From NCBI GenBank assembly GCA_005879505.1, contig VBKQ01000095.1, forward strand, positions 1 to 10,975: a DNA stretch of 10,975 bases, read 5' to 3'. The translations under genes were made by a program, and so were the position numbers. The stretch comes from Deltaproteobacteria bacterium (lineage in GTDB: Bacteria; Myxococcota; Myxococcia; Myxococcales; 40CM-4-68-19). Below the pieces are notes generated by a model. That model did not search any database. It had not been told where the DNA came from and saw only the letters and a list, made by a program, of their open reading frames with translations. Of this stretch, positions 6,950 to 10,975 are shown piece by piece. Position 1 is the first letter of the stretch, and each line of letters begins with the position of its first letter.

Positions 6950-8389
6950 CTACCCGACTTCGACGCGGAGATGCTGGTCGCCGACCCGGACCACGTCTCC
7001 GGCCTGCAGCTCGACGGGCTGCTGCGCGCGGACGCGCAGGAACACCCCCGAGGGCCCATGGCCGAGATCGGCGAGCGCGGCCGTCCCATCCTCGGCGATC
7101 CGGATCTCGCCGTGCTTTGCTGCGAGCAGCGAATCGCCCGCGAAGTTCATGTCGCAGCCCGCCCTGCCAATGGAGATGACGGGCCCTCCGCGATGGCAGG
7201 TGCGACCGGTCTTCGCTCCCAGCAGCACCTCCGTCACGCGATACACCGGTCCCTGGGCGGGTCGCGGAGCGCCGAGCAGGGGAAGGTCGCCCTCTGCGGG
7301 CGGCACCATCTCGACCGGTCCCTCGTAGCGCAGCAGGCGCTCGCCCGCGACGAAGAGATCGCCGGGCTCGAGCGCGGCCGATTCGCGCACCCTGACGTAC
7401 ACGCCGTTCGCGCTGCCCTCGTCGCGAAGCACGAGCCGCTCGTCGACGAAAGCGAGGGTTGCCGCGTGCGGCGCGATGAACGGGTCGTCGCCGAGGCCGA
7501 TATGCGCCGCCGAGCCGCCCAGGCTGTTCTCGAGGTGGCCCAGGGCGAACTCGGTCCCCTCCGCGCTGCCGTTCTGCAGCACGAGCTTCGCCGCGAACGG
7601 CGGCGGCTGCTCCTCCGGAATGGGTTCAGCGGCCGATTCGGCGGGCACAGGCTCGTCGAGTGCCACCGGCGAGCTCTCCATCGTCGCGTCTTCGAAAGTC
7701 TCCGCGGGCAGCTCCGCGGCCACTTCGATGGAGGGCGGACGAGGACCGGCGGCCTTCCTGGCAAACGGAGTCCCGCACTCGAAGCAGAACTTGGCAGCCG
7801 GCGGATTCAGCGCGCCACAGTTCGGGCAGGCTTTTCCGGCGGGCAGGGCGGCCCCCAACACCGGCGCGGGCGGCGGTGCGCGCGGAGGAGCGGGAGGAGG
7901 CCTCCGCGCTGGCGCCGCGCCGGAGGCGGCCGCCGCCGGGACACCTTCGCCGACGCGGGCCCGGCCGCTCGCGGATTGCGCCACGCCGGGCGGAGCGAAC
8001 GCCGCCGGCGGAGTCGTCTCGATGGCGACGCCGCTGCGCGCCGCCATGGTCAGCCCTGCCTCCGCGGCTTCCTCGTCGGAGATGGCGAGCGCGCGCAACT
8101 CCTCCGAGAGCGTTTCCGGAACCTGGGAGGGCGGAGTGAAAGCGTCCGGAGGCGTCTTGTCCAGAGGCGGCTGCCCGGACGCCGGCGCGGCGAAGAGTTG
8201 GAGCCCGCAGTTGGTGCAGACGCTCACCCCCGGCTCGTTGTAGGCCTCGCAGCGGCGGCAGACCTCGCCCAGCGACTGGGGCATCGCCAACTCGTCGGCG
8301 GCGGCCTCCTCGCGCAGCGGCGCCCTGCACCGCTTGCACTCGGAGGCGACGTCTTCGTTCTCCTTGCCGCACGCCGGACAGATGATCAT
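6950..8389 (-). CDS. triple zinc-ribbon, double FHA-like protein (FHA protein 2)
   Basis: Predicted soluble 479-residue protein related in design to FHA protein 1. Three zinc ribbons are visible: Cys 4, 7, 18, 21; Cys 44, 47, 58, 61; and Cys 188, 191, 202, 205. The first two form a tandem pair. A Pro/Ala-rich stretch (about 125-185) precedes the third, and an acidic linker follows it. FHA-like domain A (about 266-356) keeps NG (328-329), but GG replaces the conserved GR and the SxxH motif is lost. Domain B (about 384-478) keeps GR (408-409), but has Ala in place of Ser (AAKH) and Ser in place of the usual Asn (PSG). Phosphothreonine binding is therefore doubtful. The frame is open to 8422, but the ATG at 8404 overlaps the predicted -10 and the one at 8422 lies between the promoter boxes, so I chose ATG 8389. 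It converges with the kinase gene, 19 bases apart. Confidence 0.87.
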   Translation of the reverse strand: MIICPACGKENEDVASECKRCRAPLREEAAADELAMPQSLGEVCRRCEAYNEPGVSVCTNCGLQLFAAPASGQPPLDKTPPDAFTPPSQVPETLSEELRALAISDEEAAEAGLTMAARSGVAIETTPPAAFAPPGVAQSASGRARVGEGVPAAAASGAAPARRPPPAPPRAPPPAPVLGAALPAGKACPNCGALNPPAAKFCFECGTPFARKAAGPRPPSIEVAAELPAETFEDATMESSPVALDEPVPAESAAEPIPEEQPPPFAAKLVLQNGSAEGTEFALGHLENSLGGSAAHIGLGDDPFIAPHAATLAFVDERLVLRDEGSANGVYVRVRESAALEPGDLFVAGERLLRYEGPVEMVPPAEGDLPLLGAPRPAQGPVYRVTEVLLGAKTGRTCHRGGPVISIGRAGCDMNFAGDSLLAAKHGEIRIAEDGTAALADLGHGPSGVFLRVRAQQPVELQAGDVVRVGDQHLRVEVG

Positions 8390-8399
8390 CGGGTTCGCG

Positions 8400-8429
8400 A
8401 GCATACGAGCCGCCCGGCGCATGGGTCAA
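8400..8429 (-). promoter_or_regulatory. predicted promoter of FHA protein 2 gene (near-leaderless)
   Basis: On the minus strand, a TTGACC -35 (8429-8424) and a TATGCT -10 (8405-8400) are separated by 18 bases. Ten bases separate the -10 from the ATG at 8389, leaving a leader of only a few bases. The -35 box and spacing match those of the FHA protein 1 promoter exactly, which suggests the two genes are read by the same polymerase form. Confidence 0.5.
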
Positions 8430-8491
8430 TCCGCGGACATCAGAGGCCGAATCCAGTTGTGGCACGGCGCGTCGAAGCGCGTTAGTGGAGT

Positions 8492-8520
8492 TTGCTGGCG
8501 TTTTCGCGACGCGATACGCT
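8492..8520 (+). promoter_or_regulatory. possible promoter of the rel gene
   Basis: TTGCTG (8492-8497) and TACGCT (8515-8520) are 17 bases apart and upstream of the ATG at 8534, which would give a very short leader. Both boxes are partial matches, so this is weaker than the FHA promoters. Confidence 0.3.
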
Positions 8521-8533
8521 CTTGGTAGCGCTG

Positions 8534-10708
8534 ATGATCCGCCTCAACGACATCCTGGAAAAGGTCAACGCATACCATGCGGATGCGGACCTGGACCTCG
8601 TGAAGAAGGCGTACGTCTATTCCGCGAAGGTGCACCAGGGGCAGATCCGCAAATCGGGCGAGCCCTACCTCGTCCACCCGCTTGAAGTCGCCGGCCTCCT
8701 CGCGGACCTGAAGCTCGATGAGGCGAGCATCGTCGCCGGGCTCCTTCACGACACCATCGAGGACACCCTCGCCAAGCCCGAGGAGATCCGCGAGCTGTTC
8801 GGGCAGGAGGTCCTCGACCTCGTCGAGGGGGTCACCAAACTCGGCACCTTCCAGTCGTCCCAGGCTGTCAGCATCGAGGAAAAGCAGGCGGAGAACTTCC
8901 GCAAGATGCTGGTGGCGATGGCCAAGGACATCCGGGTGATCCTGGTCAAGCTGGCCGACCGCACGCACAACATGCGCACCTTGGAGCACATGCGGCCCGA
9001 CGCGCAGCAGCGCATCGCGCAGGAGACCCTGGACATCTACGCGCCGCTGGCGAACCGCCTGGGAATCCAGTGGATCAAGATCGAGCTGGAGGACCTCGCC
9101 TTCAAGTACCTGAAGCCGGGCGAGTACGCCGACGTCGAGACGCAACTCGCGCAGAGCCAGAAGGACCGGCAGAAGTTCATCGCTGACGTCGTCGAGCTGC
9201 TCCAGACCAAACTGAAGGAGGCCGGCCTCGAGGCCGACGTGCACGGCCGGCCCAAGCACGTCTACAGCATCTGGAAGAAGATGCGGAAACACGGGCTCTC
9301 CTCGGTGACCCAGCTGCACGACGTGGTCGCGTTCCGGCTCATCCTCAAGACGGTCCCCGCCTGCTACGAGGCGCTCGGGCTCATCCATTCCCTCTGGAAG
9401 CCAGTGCCGGGGCGGTTCAAGGACTACATCGCCATCCCCAAGCCGAACATGTACCAGTCGCTGCACACCACCGTGATCGGTCCTACCGGCGAGCGCATCG
9501 AGATCCAGATGCGCACCGAGGAGATGCACCGGATCGCCGAGGAGGGTATCGCGGCGCACTGGGCGTACAAGGAAGGCAAGACCGGCGGCAAGGACGAGCA
9601 GAAGTTCGCCTGGCTGCGCCAGCTGATGGAGTGGCAGCAGGACCTGAAGGATCCGCGGGAGTTCCTGGAAACGGTGAAGGTGGACCTGTTCCAGGACGAG
9701 GTGTTCGTCTTCACTCCCAAGGGCGACGTGAAGAGCCTCCCGCTCGGGTCCACTCCCGTCGACCTGGCCTACGCGGTCCACTCCGAGGTGGGAGCGCACT
9801 GCGTCGGGGCCAAGGTGAACGGCAAGATCGTCCCGCTGCGCTACAAGCTGAAGAACGGCGATAGCGTCGAGATCCTCACCAGCCCGAACGCCCGGCCGAA
9901 CAAGGACTGGCTCAGCTTCGTCAAGACCAGCCGAGCGCAGGCGAAGATCCGCAACTTCATCAAGACGCAACAGCGGGAGCGTAGCATCGACATCGGCCGC
10001 GACCTGCTGGAGCGGGAGTTCAAGCGCTTCGATCTGAACTTCACCAAGATCGCCAAGACGCGCGAGTTCCTCAAGGCGGCGAACGACATGGGGCACTCGC
10101 GCGCCGACGATCTGGTGAGCGCCGTGGGGTACGGGAAGCTCTCGGCGGCGAACGTGCTGCACAAGCTGTATCCGCAGGAGAAGCTCAAGCCAGCGGAGAA
10201 GATCGACGGCGACGCGAACGGGACCACCAGCGCCCTGACCCAGCTCTTCCGGCGCGTGGCGCAGCGGTCGCGCACCTCCGGCGGAGTGCGCATCGGGGGC
10301 GTCGACGACGTGCTGGTGCGCTACGGGAAGTGCTGCGCTCCGGTGCCGGGCGACCCCATCGTCGGATTCATCACCCGCGGCCGCGGCGTCACCGTCCACG
10401 TCCAGGGCTGCCGCAAGGCAATGGAGACGGATCCCGAGCGCCGGGTCGACGTCGCCTGGGACGTGCACGGGGACTTCAAGCGGGTGGTCAATCTCCGGGT
10501 GATGAGCGACGACCGCAAGGGCCTGCTCGCCCGGATGAGCGAGACGTTCGCCGAAGTCGGCGTGAACATCGTGCAGGCGAACGCGCGCGCCAACGGCGAC
10601 GGCGCCGTGAGCACCTTCGAGGTCGAGATTGCGGACGTGAAGCAGCTCAACGACGTGCTGCGCGCCATCGGGCAGATCCCGGGCGTGCACTCCGTGGAGA
10701 GGGTATGA
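8534..10708 (+). CDS. bifunctional (p)ppGpp synthetase/hydrolase, Rel/SpoT family
   Basis: Long RSH enzyme of 724 residues that makes and degrades the stringent-response alarmones ppGpp and pppGpp. In order: HD hydrolase domain with HPLEVA (48-53), HDTIED (72-77) and NMRTLEHM (146-153); synthetase domain with RFKDYIAIPK (294-303), YQSLHT (307-312) and EIQMRT (323-328); TGS domain (about 389-450); helical region; Cys-containing domain (CC at 600-601, Cys 626); and ACT domain (about 651-724). Both catalytic halves look intact. The RFKD motif, rather than the EFDD of synthetase-only RelA, fits a bifunctional enzyme. The frame is open to a TTG at 8492, but MIRLNDILEKV from ATG 8534 is the typical start for relatives. 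Its stop overlaps the next gene's ATG by 4 bp. It is divergent from the FHA protein 2 gene. Named rel or spoT in related organisms; I leave the symbol open. Confidence 0.95.
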   Translation: MIRLNDILEKVNAYHADADLDLVKKAYVYSAKVHQGQIRKSGEPYLVHPLEVAGLLADLKLDEASIVAGLLHDTIEDTLAKPEEIRELFGQEVLDLVEGVTKLGTFQSSQAVSIEEKQAENFRKMLVAMAKDIRVILVKLADRTHNMRTLEHMRPDAQQRIAQETLDIYAPLANRLGIQWIKIELEDLAFKYLKPGEYADVETQLAQSQKDRQKFIADVVELLQTKLKEAGLEADVHGRPKHVYSIWKKMRKHGLSSVTQLHDVVAFRLILKTVPACYEALGLIHSLWKPVPGRFKDYIAIPKPNMYQSLHTTVIGPTGERIEIQMRTEEMHRIAEEGIAAHWAYKEGKTGGKDEQKFAWLRQLMEWQQDLKDPREFLETVKVDLFQDEVFVFTPKGDVKSLPLGSTPVDLAYAVHSEVGAHCVGAKVNGKIVPLRYKLKNGDSVEILTSPNARPNKDWLSFVKTSRAQAKIRNFIKTQQRERSIDIGRDLLEREFKRFDLNFTKIAKTREFLKAANDMGHSRADDLVSAVGYGKLSAANVLHKLYPQEKLKPAEKIDGDANGTTSALTQLFRRVAQRSRTSGGVRIGGVDDVLVRYGKCCAPVPGDPIVGFITRGRGVTVHVQGCRKAMETDPERRVDVAWDVHGDFKRVVNLRVMSDDRKGLLARMSETFAEVGVNIVQANARANGDGAVSTFEVEIADVKQLNDVLRAIGQIPGVHSVERV

Positions 10709-10911
10709 AGCGAGCCGTTTTTCTTCTGCTCCTGGCTGCCGCCGGATGCGCGCATGCCATCAAGGACGTCTCCGATTGCGACCGGGTCTCGGGCGAGCAG
10801 CGGGTCGAGTGCGGCGCCTGCACGCTGCAGAACAAGGCCCAGGGTTGGATCGGGGAGTACGAGTACCGGCCCGACAACAAGGACGGAGAGCGCTGCGTCC
10901 GGGTCAAGTGA
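10705..10911 (+). CDS. small Cys-rich lipoprotein, 68 aa
   Basis: I do not recognise a named family. The 68-residue product starts with MKRAVFLLLLAAAGC, a classic lipoprotein signal with lipidated Cys at residue 15. The short mature part is polar and holds four further cysteines (25, 36, 39, 63), including an ECGAC motif, which could form two disulfides in the periplasm. Its ATG overlaps the rel stop codon (ATGA), and GGAGAGGG precedes it, so it should be translationally coupled to rel. This start is much more credible than the long out-of-frame extension into rel. The coupling does not by itself show a role in the stringent response. Confidence 0.75.
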   Translation: MKRAVFLLLLAAAGCAHAIKDVSDCDRVSGEQRVECGACTLQNKAQGWIGEYEYRPDNKDGERCVRVK

Positions 10912-10921
10912 TCCGACGCGC

Positions 10922-10950
10922 TTGACGTCGTGCGCGCGCGGGCGTAGTTG
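10922..10950 (+). promoter_or_regulatory. possible promoter of the gene entering the right edge
   Basis: TTGACG (10922-10927) is followed after 17 bases by TAGTTG (10945-10950). Only 8 bases then precede an ATG at 10959, the same near-leaderless spacing as at the FHA genes. The -35 is good, the -10 poor. Confidence 0.35.
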
Positions 10951-10951
10951 C

Positions 10952-10967
10952 GCGCGGCATGCCGCGC
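10952..10967. repeat. perfect 16-bp palindrome over a putative start codon
   Basis: GCGCGGCATGCCGCGC reads identically on both strands and spans the ATG at 10959, directly after the possible -10 box. It could be an operator at the transcription start or a chance GC-rich palindrome. Confidence 0.35.
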
Positions 10968-10975
10968 CGAACGGT
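10959..10975 (+). CDS. start of an unidentified gene, cut by the window edge
   Basis: Only ATG plus four codons and two bases (MPRRT) are visible. The call rests on the promoter-like boxes placed just before the ATG and on the empty space after the lipoprotein gene. There is no ribosome binding site, so it would be read from a leaderless transcript. No product can be suggested. Confidence 0.3.

Noticed and set aside
6928..6952. TAGGC...GCCTA inverted repeat across the stop codons of the convergent kinase and FHA protein 2 genes
   Set aside because: It arises largely because both genes end in TAG; the 5-bp stem has a long loop and no T-run, so it is not a credible terminator.
5353..7089. A 578-codon antisense frame over the kinase gene
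   Set aside because: Shadow of the kinase coding strand; it has no domain motifs and overlaps the FHA protein 1 start region.
8459..8475. TGGCACG upstream of rel, resembling the -24 half of a sigma-54 promoter
   Set aside because: The required -12 element (TTGC-like, with GC at the right spacing) is absent.
8426..10690. A 754-codon antisense frame covering the rel gene
   Set aside because: It mirrors rel codon structure (Leu/Val/Asp/His-rich) with no recognisable domain; rel has all its family motifs on the other strand.

Overview
The window is very GC-rich chromosomal DNA. Its combination of an ECF-type sigma factor, a Hanks-type Ser/Thr kinase, FHA-domain proteins with zinc ribbons and proline-rich linkers, MutS2 and a long bifunctional Rel/SpoT enzyme points to a deltaproteobacterial-grade organism, most likely Myxococcota (Anaeromyxobacter/Myxococcus-like). 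This placement is an inference from gene content and protein style; no rRNA marker is present. Nothing looks mobile: I see no transposase, integrase, tRNA, CRISPR array or large repeat.

Layout. (1) 51-3193, minus strand: mutS2 followed by two overlapping genes for small paralogous lipoproteins of the TRL-like family. (2) 3386-4236, plus strand: an ECF-like sigma-70 factor followed by a 45-codon membrane or secreted peptide gene with a good ribosome binding site. (3) 4269-8389: a three-gene signalling block. A transmembrane Ser/Thr kinase with an N-terminal zinc ribbon (plus strand) sits between two minus-strand genes. Each of these encodes zinc ribbons, a low-complexity linker and two FHA domains. 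(4) 8534-10911, plus strand: a full-length Rel/SpoT (p)ppGpp synthetase/hydrolase overlapping by 4 bp a small Cys-rich lipoprotein gene. (5) The last 17 bases probably begin another gene with its own promoter.

How the genes may work together. The kinase has all the catalytic motifs, a membrane anchor and an extracytoplasmic TPR-like tail. The FHA proteins are natural candidates for phosphothreonine-dependent partners, but only one of their four FHA domains keeps all the usual phosphopeptide-binding residues. The kinase and first FHA gene diverge from a 121-bp intergenic region. That region contains a perfect 11-bp inverted repeat, AT-rich in an otherwise GC-rich setting, which is a candidate operator. 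Both FHA genes have a TTGACC / 18-bp spacer / TA-rich -10 promoter so close to the ATG that their mRNAs would be leaderless or nearly so; the partial gene at the right end shows a similar layout. I found no clearly new enzyme system. The kinase/FHA/zinc-ribbon block and its dyad are the parts most worth following up.
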